This document shows positions 37,584 through 45,618 of a DNA stretch of 64,000 nucleotides, one piece after another. The notes beneath the pieces are model-generated. The model did no database searches, was not told the DNA's origin, and was given only the letters and a program-made list of their open reading frames with translations. Source of the DNA: Legionella_C sp963803545 (GTDB lineage Bacteria; Pseudomonadota; Gammaproteobacteria; Legionellales; Legionellaceae); NCBI GenBank assembly GCA_963803545.1, contig CAWDMX010000002.1, forward strand, positions 8,105 through 72,104, read 5' to 3'. Positions within the stretch are counted from its first letter, which is position 1, and each line of letters starts with the position of its first letter. A program made the translations under genes and the position numbers.

Positions 37584-39311
37584 ATGTCAACTCAATCAAC
37601 CACCATCTCCCCGGAAACTGCTAATTTTGCCTCTCTCAATTTATCAGATAAATTGTTAAAGGCGTTAGCGGACATGAACTTTGAAACTCCTTCCCCCGTT
37701 CAATCGCAGACTATACCTGTTTTGTTAAACGGTCAGGATGTTATTGCGCAAGCGCAAACTGGAACCGGTAAAACTGCGGCTTTCGCGCTTCCAATCCTGC
37801 ATAAACTAAATACAAACTCCAATGCAACGCAAGCATTGATTATTGCCCCAACGCGTGAACTTGCGATGCAAATTGCGGTACAATTTGAGGCTTTATCCAC
37901 GTATTCAAAAGCAACTATTTCAGTTTTATGCGGAGGGCAAGATTACGCTAAACAATTAAAACAATTACGGGAAGGCGCGCAAATTGTCGTAGGCACACCA
38001 GGACGCATTCTCGATCATATTGAACGAAACACTTTAAAGCTCGATCAACTTGTCACCTTTGTCTTGGATGAAGCGGATGAAATGTTACGCATGGGTTTTA
38101 TTGATGATGTTGAAATGATTTTGTCTAAAATACCTGAAGCAAAACAATGCGCGTTATTTTCAGCAACAATGCCTACCCAAATTCGGAAAATCGCCAACAA
38201 ATACCTAAGAAACCCTGTTTCTGTAGAAATAAAGTCAGAAACCGCCACTGTTTTGAGCATCACCCAACGCTATTTAGTAGTAGCACCGCAGCTCAAGCCC
38301 GACGCCTTGTTACGTGTGTTAGCGGTTGAAAATTACCAGGGTGTAATTGTATTTGTGCGTACCAAAGTTAGCGCTGAGGAAGTGGCTGGAATTTTACAGC
38401 AACAAAGTTATCGTGCTATGGCCATTCATGGTGATATAACTCAAGCGCAACGTGAACACGTCATTGCCCAGTTTCGTTTAGGCGCAATAGATATTTTAGT
38501 TGCAACCGATGTTGCCGCACGAGGGTTAGACGTTGATAGGGTTACCCATGTAATTAATTATGATACAGCTCATGACTGTGAAACGTATGTTCATCGAATT
38601 GGTCGTACCGGACGAGCAGGTAGAAGTGGTACGGCAATATTATTTATGGCTCCTCGTGAGTCGCGTGTTTTAAGTTTAATTGAGCGTCATACTCGACAAC
38701 GCATTGAGAAAATTAGCGTACCTAATGATCACATGATTATTTCTGCGCGTCAGCAACGATTTATGGCGGATATTTCTACTCGTCTAGAACACGAACATAT
38801 TAACGCTTATCAAAAGTTAGTTAATGATTATATGGCTGAAAATACAAGCGCTTCGGCAATAGATGTAGCTGCGGCTTTAGCCTTATTGCTTAATAAAGAT
38901 AAGTCTTGGCAGCAAGTATCCTTGCCAAAGGTAGTGGTTAAAGCTAAAGAGGGGCGCGTTCGTGACGCAGACAATCACCGCAACCAAAAGGGTTCCTTTG
39001 AGCGTAGTCGCACAACAGAAAAAAAACCCTTCAGAACAGCCAATGCGGCGCGTCAAAATTATGATGACAACCAACAAGATACTTACCGTTTAGATGTGGG
39101 TCGTGTTCACGGTGTTAAACCTGGAAATATTGTCGGTGCTATCGCAAATGAGGCCGGTTTAGCCAGTCGAAACATTACCGGCTTAAAGATTAATGACGAT
39201 CACTCGGTTGTTCGTTTACCAAAAAATTTATCTCATGAGTCACTGCAAGGACTTAACAAAGCTTGGGTATGTGGTCGTCAATTAAAACCTACAACGGTTG
39301 AATTTGCTTAA
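37584..39311 (+). CDS. deaD: DEAD-box RNA helicase, DeaD/CsdA type
   Basis: About 575 residues. Helicase motifs in order: AQTGTGKT (57-64), PTRELAMQ, VLDEADEML, FSATMP, and HRIGRTGRAG. A basic, low-complexity linker follows (about 470-515), then a C-terminal DbpA-type RNA-binding domain (DVGRVHGVKPGNIVGAIANEAG...). Such helicases assist ribosome assembly and mRNA decay at low temperature. I start at MSTQSTT (ATG 37584), after a GGAAAA; an upstream TTG in frame would add an unlikely extension. Confidence 0.92.
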   Translation: MSTQSTTISPETANFASLNLSDKLLKALADMNFETPSPVQSQTIPVLLNGQDVIAQAQTGTGKTAAFALPILHKLNTNSNATQALIIAPTRELAMQIAVQFEALSTYSKATISVLCGGQDYAKQLKQLREGAQIVVGTPGRILDHIERNTLKLDQLVTFVLDEADEMLRMGFIDDVEMILSKIPEAKQCALFSATMPTQIRKIANKYLRNPVSVEIKSETATVLSITQRYLVVAPQLKPDALLRVLAVENYQGVIVFVRTKVSAEEVAGILQQQSYRAMAIHGDITQAQREHVIAQFRLGAIDILVATDVAARGLDVDRVTHVINYDTAHDCETYVHRIGRTGRAGRSGTAILFMAPRESRVLSLIERHTRQRIEKISVPNDHMIISARQQRFMADISTRLEHEHINAYQKLVNDYMAENTSASAIDVAAALALLLNKDKSWQQVSLPKVVVKAKEGRVRDADNHRNQKGSFERSRTTEKKPFRTANAARQNYDDNQQDTYRLDVGRVHGVKPGNIVGAIANEAGLASRNITGLKINDDHSVVRLPKNLSHESLQGLNKAWVCGRQLKPTTVEFA

Positions 39312-39330
39312 ACACTCAAACAGTTTTATC

Positions 39331-39365
39331 TTCATCACTAAAACGAAGCAGGTTTTAGTGGTGAA
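39331..39365. terminator. Hairpin terminator between deaD and comM
   Basis: A 14-bp stem (39331-39344 with 39352-39365, one G-U pair) and a 7-nt loop, 19 nt after the deaD stop and 26 nt from the comM stop. Probably serves both convergent genes. Confidence 0.65.
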
Positions 39366-39391
39366 AATTGTACGTCCGATACAAGCCTCTA

Positions 39392-40903
39392 CTATTTTGG
39401 TTGCTGTATAGTTTGTCTAAAAGAAAGCGCTTGTTGCAAAATAGTAACATCCACAATCTCTTTCTTTTGTAAATCAGCAATTGTACGCGCTACTTTTAAT
39501 AGCCGAATATACGCCCGAGCAGACAGTTTTAACTTAAGCATTGCCGCGTTTAAAAATGACAATTCTGGCAGTCCTAAAGCGCAGTATTGCTCGCAGTCTT
39601 TATTACTCAAAAATGTATTTAATTGCCCTTGACGTTGATGTTGTCGATTTCGAACATCCTCTATTTGGTTGCGTAACTGAGCACTTTCACCAACAGGTGC
39701 GGTATTTGGTTTTATGAGTTCATGCTGAGGCAAAGCTTTTACATGGATTTGCATATCTATTCTATCGAGCAGAGGTGCGGATATTTTAGCAAGATAACGG
39801 CTAATTTTATCAGGCGTACACAGGCAGTTGCTTTCGGGGTTGCCCCATTGCCCGCAAGGACAGGGATTCATAGCCGCAATGAGTTGAAACGATGCGGGGT
39901 ATTCGATTTGCGCTGCAGCTCGCGAAATGCATATTGTGCCAGATTCCAAAGGTTGTCGGAGCGTTTCGAGCACAACTTTACTAAACTCCGGTAACTCGTC
40001 TAAAAATAAAACCCCATGGTGGGCTAAGGAAATTTCACCAGGCTTCGGCGGATTGCCTCCACCCACTAGAGAAACCGGTGATGCGGTATGATGAGGCGCG
40101 CGAAAAGGGGGGAGGCGCCATCCTGAAAAATTAAACAAACCACCACGTATAGAATTAATGGCGGCGCATTCAAGTGCCGCCGTTTCGGTTAGTGACGGTA
40201 AAATAGTAGTGAAACGTTTGGCGAGCATGGTCTTACCACTACCCGGAGGCCCACTTAATAATAAACTGTGGCCACCGGCGGCGGCAATTATCATGGCGTA
40301 TTTGGCATGGTGTTGGCCTTTAACATCCGACCAATCCAGCGTGTTATGCTGACACGGTTCTTCTTTTCGGGGCGGTAAAGCGTGTAAAGCTGTATCGTTT
40401 ACTAAATAATCGACAACTTGCCGCAAGCAGGTAGCCGTGTACACATTTTGATAGCCAGTGAGGGCCGCTTCTTCTCCGTTTGCCGAGGCAATGACTAATA
40501 CATGCTGATCACGGTGAGCCGCTAACAGGGCGGGTATAACTGCGTTAACTCCACGGAGATCCCCACTTAAAGCTAGTTCACCAATAAATTCATGCGTTGT
40601 TAATTTGGTAAGCGGTATCTGTCCTGAGGCGGCTAAAATGCCAAGCGCAATTGGTAGGTCAAACCCACTGCCTGATTTAGGTAAATCCGCGGGAGCAAGG
40701 TTTACTGTAATGCGCCGACAAGGAAACTCAAATTGGCTATTAAGGATAGCACTGCGAACGCGATCTTTACTTTCTTTGACGGCGGTTTCAGCAAGACCCA
40801 CAATTGCAAAGCTGGGTAAACCGTTTGAAAGATGTACTTCAACGGATACTAACTGGGCGTTAATACCAATAGTACTACGCGTATTACTAATAGCGAGTGA
40901 CAT
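39392..40903 (-). CDS. comM: YifB/ComM family Mg-chelatase-like AAA+ ATPase
   Basis: 503 residues. An N-terminal Lon-protease-like fold domain (GLPSFAIVGLAETAVKESKDRVRSA, then LPKSGSGFDLPIALGIL), a Walker A at about 218-225 (GPPGSGKT), and the middle FLDELPEFSKVVLETLRQPLE. ComM is a hexameric branch-migration helicase that helps integrate transformed DNA. Full length. Other competence genes are not in this window, so activity in natural transformation is an inference. Confidence 0.93.
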   Translation of the reverse strand: MSLAISNTRSTIGINAQLVSVEVHLSNGLPSFAIVGLAETAVKESKDRVRSAILNSQFEFPCRRITVNLAPADLPKSGSGFDLPIALGILAASGQIPLTKLTTHEFIGELALSGDLRGVNAVIPALLAAHRDQHVLVIASANGEEAALTGYQNVYTATCLRQVVDYLVNDTALHALPPRKEEPCQHNTLDWSDVKGQHHAKYAMIIAAAGGHSLLLSGPPGSGKTMLAKRFTTILPSLTETAALECAAINSIRGGLFNFSGWRLPPFRAPHHTASPVSLVGGGNPPKPGEISLAHHGVLFLDELPEFSKVVLETLRQPLESGTICISRAAAQIEYPASFQLIAAMNPCPCGQWGNPESNCLCTPDKISRYLAKISAPLLDRIDMQIHVKALPQHELIKPNTAPVGESAQLRNQIEDVRNRQHQRQGQLNTFLSNKDCEQYCALGLPELSFLNAAMLKLKLSARAYIRLLKVARTIADLQKKEIVDVTILQQALSFRQTIQQPK

Positions 40904-40939
40904 AATATTCCTTTATACAGTTGGACTTTTTGCAGTTCT

Positions 40940-41188
40940 TTAAGTGTTTTTTTGCTGTAACAAAAGTTCAATTTGTGCGTTTAAGTGGTCCACTTTTTCA
41001 CGCGTTCGAGCTAATACTTTAGTTTGCACATCGAACTCTTCCCGGCTTACTAAATTTAAATGAGCAAAAGCACCTTGCAAAATACTTTTGAATTTATTTT
41101 GCAAGTCATCCTCAATGTTTTCAAAATTAACGGGGATACTTGCGAGTAATTTTTTAGTAAGCTCTTCAAATTGGCTGGATTTAAACAT
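40940..41188 (-). CDS. ubiK: Ubiquinone biosynthesis accessory factor UbiK (YqiC/BMFP family)
   Basis: 82 residues. The start at ATG 41188 is fixed by a strong GAGGAG just upstream; a longer open frame extends further but without coding character. A C-terminal coiled coil (SREEFDVQTKVLARTREKVDHLNAQIELLLQQ) is the family hallmark. UbiK helps the aerobic ubiquinone (COQ) complex with UbiJ. It lies next to comM, as in many gammaproteobacteria. Confidence 0.88.
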   Translation of the reverse strand: MFKSSQFEELTKKLLASIPVNFENIEDDLQNKFKSILQGAFAHLNLVSREEFDVQTKVLARTREKVDHLNAQIELLLQQKNT

Positions 41189-41252
41189 ATTTTTCTCCTC
41201 AAAGGTACAGCAGTGTATACAAGCCTTTAAATGCACGCAAATAATAAAAAAG

Positions 41253-41720
41253 TCACAAACTTTGTGTGAGCGACATAATGAAATTCCACTGGGCACGGGG
41301 TATTGGTAATACAGATAAACGATTTCCCCTACGCAGCAGTTGCAGCTCTTCTAATTCGGGACATGATTTTAGCTTTTCCAGGGATATTATGGCTGGAAAT
41401 TTTTTCTGAAACCGAATGTCTACCATAAACCAACGTGGGTTTTCAACGGTACTTTTAGGATCAGGATGCTCACTCTCGGGGTCTAACGCGGTAAAATCCG
41501 GATAGGCTTCCTGCACAACTTCCGCCACACCAATGATACCTGGAACAGGGCAATTAGAATGATAAAAAAATACTTGGTCGCCTAACTGCATACTTTTTAA
41601 AAAGTTACGGGCCTGATAGTTGCGTACACCATCCCAGTAGGTTTGTTGATTTTCTGCTTTTTGCAAGTCGTCGATACTAAAACATGTAGGTTCAGACTTT
41701 AGCAGCCAATAGTTAGACAT
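41253..41720 (-). CDS. EVE-domain protein
   Basis: 155 residues forming a single EVE (PUA-like) domain: YWLLKSEPTCFSIDDL at the N-terminus, WDGVRNYQARNF, GDQVFFYHSN, and PRWFMVDI. EVE domains read modified bases in DNA or RNA; the target here is unknown. The gene overlaps the end of the 5-formyl-THF cyclo-ligase gene by 8 nt, a neighbourhood shared with other gammaproteobacteria. Confidence 0.9.
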   Translation of the reverse strand: MSNYWLLKSEPTCFSIDDLQKAENQQTYWDGVRNYQARNFLKSMQLGDQVFFYHSNCPVPGIIGVAEVVQEAYPDFTALDPESEHPDPKSTVENPRWFMVDIRFQKKFPAIISLEKLKSCPELEELQLLRRGNRLSVLPIPRAQWNFIMSLTQSL

Positions 41721-42300
41721 TATTTATCCTATAAGTAGTTGTTGGTGTAATTACCTGTGATAAGGAAACATCCCACTCACAAGGATTTAAATACGCTTGA
41801 TATTGAAAATCGTAAGCAACTCCAATTAAAGCCGGGTGTTTTGTTTTAGCGAAGGTTTTATCATAAAAACCACCACCGGCACCAATTCGCGTCCCGTGCG
41901 AATCAAAAGCAACGAGCGGGGTAAAAATTATATCTAGCTGTTCAAGTTCCACGGCTAATGAAAGATCGATATCGGGCTCTAGTATATTGTAAGCGTTTTT
42001 TTTGAATGGGGTAACGGGTGTCGCTGGCAAAAAAATCATAGTGCCATTTTTTTGAACGCATGGAAAGTAGCAGAATTTACCCTGGAACGGCGCTTTTTCC
42101 CAAATATTCCGTAAGTCAATTTCTCCATCACACGCGTGGTATAGAGCTATATGTTTAGCATATCGGTAAGAATCTAGGGTTTTAATTTTTTTACAAATTA
42201 ATTCTGATGCGTGATGTACAAATGGCGGCCCAAGTTTACGGCGAACGCTTTTAATACTTTCACGTAAAGCTTGTTTATACACATTGTTCATGATTAACAT
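41713..42300 (-). CDS. 5-formyltetrahydrofolate cyclo-ligase
   Basis: 195 residues. An ATP-dependent enzyme that converts 5-formyl-THF to 5,10-methenyl-THF (YgfA/MTHFS family). The family motif GTRIGAGGGFYDKTFA is visible, as is the early KQALRESIKSVRRKL. Two ATGs are possible (42300 or 42291); neither has a clear ribosome binding site. In many relatives this gene follows the 6S RNA gene, but the short upstream region here (134 bp) holds a PmrA-type box and no room for 6S RNA. Confidence 0.9.
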   Translation of the reverse strand: MLIMNNVYKQALRESIKSVRRKLGPPFVHHASELICKKIKTLDSYRYAKHIALYHACDGEIDLRNIWEKAPFQGKFCYFPCVQKNGTMIFLPATPVTPFKKNAYNILEPDIDLSLAVELEQLDIIFTPLVAFDSHGTRIGAGGGFYDKTFAKTKHPALIGVAYDFQYQAYLNPCEWDVSLSQVITPTTTYRINNV

Positions 42301-42374
42301 CTATAGGTTTTTGAAGTTGTGTGAAGTTTAAATATTTTTATTAAATAGATCCAGGCGATAAAAAAAAATAAACT

Positions 42375-42407
42375 GTTAATATTTTCTTAATTTAACTGTT
42401 GTAAAGT
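42375..42407 (+). promoter_or_regulatory. PmrA-type box plus -10 ahead of the 56-codon gene
   Basis: GTTAATATT (42375-42383), 2 nt, CTTAATTTA (42386-42394), then 7 nt and a -10-like TAAAGT (42402-42407). This fits the cTTAATatt-N2-cTTAATttt element bound by PmrA in Legionella and Coxiella. The predicted transcript starts near 42414, about 20 nt ahead of the ATG of the small gene. Confidence 0.7.
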
Positions 42408-42434
42408 TACTACAACTAACCCGGAGAACGCAGT

Positions 42435-42605
42435 ATGAACCCGAACCAAACTTTCCATCCCCTGGAAAATACTTCCAAATTAAAAGAAGAGCCCCAAGAA
42501 AAATCTAACGGTACAACTCCGATATTAACACCTGCCTCGATGCCATTTGACGGTATTCTTCAAGCTTGTTTAGAAAATGCATCCTTTACGATCGCGCCTA
42601 AATAA
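42435..42605 (+). CDS. Small protein of 56 residues, unknown function, upstream of icmT
   Basis: Not recognised. ATG at 42435 with a good GGAGAA site 6 nt upstream; stop TAA at 42603-42605. The product is hydrophilic, with a Lys/Glu-rich stretch (KLKEEPQEK) followed by a Pro/Thr segment and a short possible helix (DGILQACLENAS). It has no signal peptide or membrane helix. The promoter carries a PmrA-type box, so it should be co-regulated with virulence genes. It could be a small Dot/Icm substrate or accessory protein, or a leader gene for icmT-S; none of this is shown. Too short for most gene callers. Confidence 0.6.
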   Translation: MNPNQTFHPLENTSKLKEEPQEKSNGTTPILTPASMPFDGILQACLENASFTIAPK

Positions 42606-42724
42606 AAATTTAAAATCAGTTACAATAGTATGGTGATGAATTTATAATTACAGATGAATAAATTTTTTTGTAGCTGGAGTAATATAATTTTGCAATAACA
42701 CTGCCTCCTGTAACTCTAACAAGC

Positions 42725-42730
42725 TATAAT
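42725..42730 (+). promoter_or_regulatory. Candidate -10 (TATAAT) for icmT
   Basis: A consensus TATAAT with no convincing -35 at the right distance, followed 27 nt later by the icmT ATG with GAAGGAAGG just before it. A second TATAAT (42683-42688) lies upstream. One of the two may start the icmTS transcript, if it is not read through from the 56-codon gene. Confidence 0.35.
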
Positions 42731-42757
42731 TAGGGAAATGTTTAACGAAGGAAGGAA

Positions 42758-43018
42758 ATGGCTGGTAATTTTTCTGAAACATCCCATTGGCGTGATTCCG
42801 CACGAAATACGCGTTTTTTTATTGTAGATGCGCGCGCAGCATTTCCAATTTTTCTTTTTCTAATGCATATCCGTGTTTGGACGGGGGTTTTGGTATTGGT
42901 ATCCGCAGTTTTTTTTGGCATCATTGAGCATTACGGGTTTACAGTTCCGGTTTTTTTGCGCTGGCTTAGAAATTTTTTAGCCGGTAAAATAAAATCTTCT
43001 CGACCATGGTGGCGCTGA
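42758..43018 (+). CDS. icmT: Dot/Icm protein IcmT
   Basis: 86 residues with two hydrophobic stretches (about 28-38 and 42-60). The N-terminal HWRDSARNTRFFIVDARAAFP is highly characteristic of IcmT, an inner-membrane Dot/Icm part linked to pore formation and egress in Legionella. A strong AAGGAAGG ribosome site precedes the ATG. Its stop overlaps the icmS start by 1 nt (TGATG). Confidence 0.95.
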   Translation: MAGNFSETSHWRDSARNTRFFIVDARAAFPIFLFLMHIRVWTGVLVLVSAVFFGIIEHYGFTVPVFLRWLRNFLAGKIKSSRPWWR

Positions 43019-43362
43019 TGAATAGTGATTTACGTAAAAGCTTGGTACGAATAGCTACTAATTTAAACGCAAAATTTTATTTAAACGATCGCTTCACTAG
43101 TTTCGATGAGGTATTTTCAGAAATGGGACTTTTACCTGCACTTGTTAAACGAGCCGATCAGTTGTGCTTATTGTGTTTAGGCTATGGATTGGGTGCAAGG
43201 TATGAGGACGCAGCGGATGCAGTTTTAGGGCAAAGAGTTATATTTGATGAGGTAACACCGACGTCATTGCGGCTACTTTGTTTAACAGACGTTTTAAACG
43301 AGTTAATTCAGGGGGGACCCAGTAAGGATTATACTCCTTTAGATGAATTGATGTACGAATAA
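43018..43362 (+). CDS. icmS: Dot/Icm adaptor IcmS
   Basis: 114 residues, the same length as Legionella IcmS. Conserved segments are NAKFYLNDRFTSFDEVFSE, CLGYGLGARY, VIFDEVTP and the ending GGPSKDYTPLDELMYE. IcmS pairs with IcmW to present effectors to DotL. I start at ATG 43018, which overlaps the icmT stop; an ATG 12 nt upstream lies inside icmT and adds four non-conserved residues. Confidence 0.96.
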   Translation: MNSDLRKSLVRIATNLNAKFYLNDRFTSFDEVFSEMGLLPALVKRADQLCLLCLGYGLGARYEDAADAVLGQRVIFDEVTPTSLRLLCLTDVLNELIQGGPSKDYTPLDELMYE

Positions 43363-43368
43363 CCGCGT

Positions 43369-43401
43369 CTTAATATTCTCTTAATAATAGTTAATTATAC
43401 T
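43369..43401 (+). promoter_or_regulatory. PmrA-type box plus -10 ahead of the icmR-position gene
   Basis: CTTAATATT (43369-43377), 2 nt, CTTAATAAT (43380-43388), then 7 nt and a -10 TATACT (43396-43401). Close to the PmrA consensus, with exactly the same box-to--10 spacing as the site at 42375. It would start a transcript near 43408, covering the icmR-position gene and icmQ-P-O. Confidence 0.75.
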
Positions 43402-43434
43402 GTACTTAATATGTAGTTACTTTAGAGGTTTAAC

Positions 43435-43737
43435 ATGAAAGCACAACCCGATGTCCATAGTGTTATGCGTACTATTTTAAAGATGCTTACCGCACTGCAA
43501 AAAGTTAGCGCCATTCAGCCAACACCTATCAATAAGGCTGCGCTAAAACAAATTGAAAATTTGCACGCTGCGATTACTCAAGTTTCATCAAACAGCTATG
43601 CAAAAAATCTGGGTATTGCATCGCTTCCAGGTGCTATTGCGCCAAAATCAGCTGGTTTATTCAGTAAAAATTCAGACTTTAGGAACGCTTCCGATGAGCC
43701 AACTCAAGCGTTTGAATCACCAAGCCCACGACGGTAA
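43435..43737 (+). CDS. Candidate functional homologue of IcmR (FIR), lineage-specific
   Basis: 100 residues in the slot between icmS and icmQ, where Legionella has icmR. I see no sequence match to IcmR itself. Residues 1-57 are predicted helical (MRTILKMLTALQKV and AALKQIENLHAAITQV could form a helical hairpin); residues 58-100 are Ser/Pro-rich and probably disordered. FIR proteins of Legionella species and Coxiella are known to differ greatly in sequence while keeping an IcmQ-binding helical part, so position and architecture support this call. AGAGG precedes the ATG, and a PmrA-type promoter lies in front. Confidence 0.75.
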   Translation: MKAQPDVHSVMRTILKMLTALQKVSAIQPTPINKAALKQIENLHAAITQVSSNSYAKNLGIASLPGAIAPKSAGLFSKNSDFRNASDEPTQAFESPSPRR

Positions 43738-43760
43738 ACTGCCTGTTTTCTACTGTTGCG

Positions 43761-43790
43761 ATAACAGCATTTTTACTAAAATGCTGTTAT
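43761..43790 (+). terminator. Perfect 13-bp hairpin between the icmR-position gene and icmQ
   Basis: ATAACAGCATTTT (43761-43773) pairs perfectly with AAAATGCTGTTAT (43778-43790) around a 4-nt loop. It is followed by AATTTTAG, not a full T-run, so it may be a partial terminator or a processing/stability element that lowers expression of icmQ relative to its partner. Confidence 0.5.
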
Positions 43791-43827
43791 AATTTTAGTA
43801 GAGTTTTCTTTTGCTAAGTGTATTTGT

Positions 43828-44415
43828 ATGAAAGAAGAAGGGTTATCCGAGTCTCAACAAAAAGAAATTTTAGCGGCACTAGATACGGCAATTAACGATG
43901 GTCCATGGGAAGATACCAATTTTTTGCGTATTTTAGGGAAAAATTTAAAAAAAATTCGTGATGATTTTGCCGAACATATTACGATGGAAGTATCTATAAG
44001 TCCCACGCAACAAAAAGCGTTAAACAGACTGTCTGCACAGTCGCAACTCCAGGAAGTTTTCGTTTCTCTGTATTCAATAGAAGGTAATTCTATTCAAGCA
44101 TGGGAGCGTTTGCTTGTTAATCTTCCTCGCTATGTTGTTTCCAGACCAATTTATGCAAATGAAACAGACGTTCGCTCACTGGTGCGCTCAAAACCCAACA
44201 AAGTTAATGAGGCCTACGTTGGAATTTATATTGCTGAATCGGATCTTATCACTACGTCTAGCGATAGAGTTTTAAAAGATAAATTTGGCAAGCAATTATT
44301 AAGTTTAAAAGATCGCGCGTTGAATTTAGATAATATCAGTAAATTTATTCATATGTCTGGTGAGTACAGTTATTTAAATAATCATTTAGTAAAAAATTCA
44401 GTTTCTGACTTATAA
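43828..44415 (+). CDS. icmQ: Dot/Icm protein IcmQ
   Basis: 195 residues. The helical N-terminal domain (about 1-55) binds the IcmR-type partner; the C-terminal domain (VFVSLYSIEGNSIQAWERLL, VSRPIYANETDVRSLVRSK) is the NAD-binding, ADP-ribosyltransferase-like fold with membrane affinity described for IcmQ. In Legionella, IcmQ aggregates and permeabilises membranes unless bound by IcmR. A weak ribosome binding site and an upstream hairpin suggest lower output than the gene before it. Confidence 0.94.
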   Translation: MKEEGLSESQQKEILAALDTAINDGPWEDTNFLRILGKNLKKIRDDFAEHITMEVSISPTQQKALNRLSAQSQLQEVFVSLYSIEGNSIQAWERLLVNLPRYVVSRPIYANETDVRSLVRSKPNKVNEAYVGIYIAESDLITTSSDRVLKDKFGKQLLSLKDRALNLDNISKFIHMSGEYSYLNNHLVKNSVSDL

Positions 44416-44478
44416 ATATCGCTAATAGTCGGATAACCGGTATATACTTAAATTTTATTCTTATCCAAATGATATTTT

Positions 44479-45618
44479 ATGGGACAACAGCAAGGTGGTG
44501 GAGGCGGTGGCGGTGGCGATAACTCAATGGCTCCCATTTGGTTGACGTTGATTTTTTTGTTAGTGGCTTACTTTACGTGGCAATTAGGTAAAAAATACAT
44601 TGTAGCTTTCAGCTTTCAGCTCACAATATGGCAGGCAAAGGTAGTTCTTTTTTTCGTGACTAGCCCTGTCTTAGTCAACGATATTTACGTTATGCAAACC
44701 CTAGACCCGGCACTGGTAACCTGGAAACAGTTTTTAAATATTCTAAACCACGTTGGCATATTTACCCGTTATCCTATAGCTTTAATTTTAGTGGCGCTCG
44801 CTTTTGTTTTATACAAATCTAATATTACTCTAAAGTACAGACGTACTCATAGCATGCAGACTCTACGTACTCAAGAACAGGTAAATTGGCCGGCAATTAT
44901 GCCGGTTGCTAAAGTGGATATTGTATCTCAAGATTTAAATAAAGGGCCTTGGGCTACAGCCTTAACTCCTTTAGAATTTGCTCAAAAATACAATTTATTG
45001 AAAAAACCAGATCCATTAATTGATAAAACTGCTCCAGGCTTAGAAATGACAGCTTGTGTGCGACGTGGAGACGCTAAAAGAATATTTACCTTGCAGTTAG
45101 GGCCATACTGGGAGGGATTTGAACATTGTCCCCCTCATACCTTTGCATTAGCGACCGTATTTTTGGCCAGAATAAATCGCGATAAAAAGTCAGCGTCATT
45201 AATTTTGGAAACTCTAGATCGCACCGTGGCTCAAGGAAAGCCCGACTTTAATATTGCCAGGCCTATTTTTAAAAAATACGCTCACAATGAAGAGGTTCAA
45301 GAAACTATTGCTAAACATGCGTACCTACTCACAGTGATGGCGTCATTAATCGAAATGGCACGGCTCGATGGGGTTGTACCCAGCTCGGAATTTTTATGGC
45401 TGAAAACGGTAGATAGACGTTTATGGTATATGCTTAACAGTGTAGGAAGACAAACTCCATTTTCAGAAGTGGCCGGGCCGTTTGCTCATTGGAAGGCTGA
45501 GAAGGCTATGACGCGCAGCTCTTTGGTTCCTATGATTGATGAGGCAACCAAAGCCTTAGAGGTTGCAATTAAAGAAATAAAATTAACACCGAAAGTATTC
45601 AAGGATTTATCACTATGA
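44479..45618 (+). CDS. icmP: Dot/Icm coupling-complex protein IcmP (DotM)
   Basis: 379 residues: a Gly/Gln-rich start, about three membrane helices (near 20-38, 50-70, 95-112), then a cytoplasmic domain that in DotM recruits effectors with acidic Glu-rich signals. Matching segments are KGPWATALTPLEFAQKYNLLK and FALATVFLARINRDKKSA. The end overlaps the icmO start by 4 nt. The run of eight Gly near the start is encoded by a GGT/GGC/GGA repeat. Confidence 0.95.
   Translation: MGQQQGGGGGGGGDNSMAPIWLTLIFLLVAYFTWQLGKKYIVAFSFQLTIWQAKVVLFFVTSPVLVNDIYVMQTLDPALVTWKQFLNILNHVGIFTRYPIALILVALAFVLYKSNITLKYRRTHSMQTLRTQEQVNWPAIMPVAKVDIVSQDLNKGPWATALTPLEFAQKYNLLKKPDPLIDKTAPGLEMTACVRRGDAKRIFTLQLGPYWEGFEHCPPHTFALATVFLARINRDKKSASLILETLDRTVAQGKPDFNIARPIFKKYAHNEEVQETIAKHAYLLTVMASLIEMARLDGVVPSSEFLWLKTVDRRLWYMLNSVGRQTPFSEVAGPFAHWKAEKAMTRSSLVPMIDEATKALEVAIKEIKLTPKVFKDLSL

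Noticed and set aside
42301..42434. 6S RNA gene expected next to the 5-formyl-THF cyclo-ligase gene
   Set aside because: Only 134 bp are available, and they hold the PmrA-type promoter of the 56-codon gene; no 6S-like long hairpin is visible.
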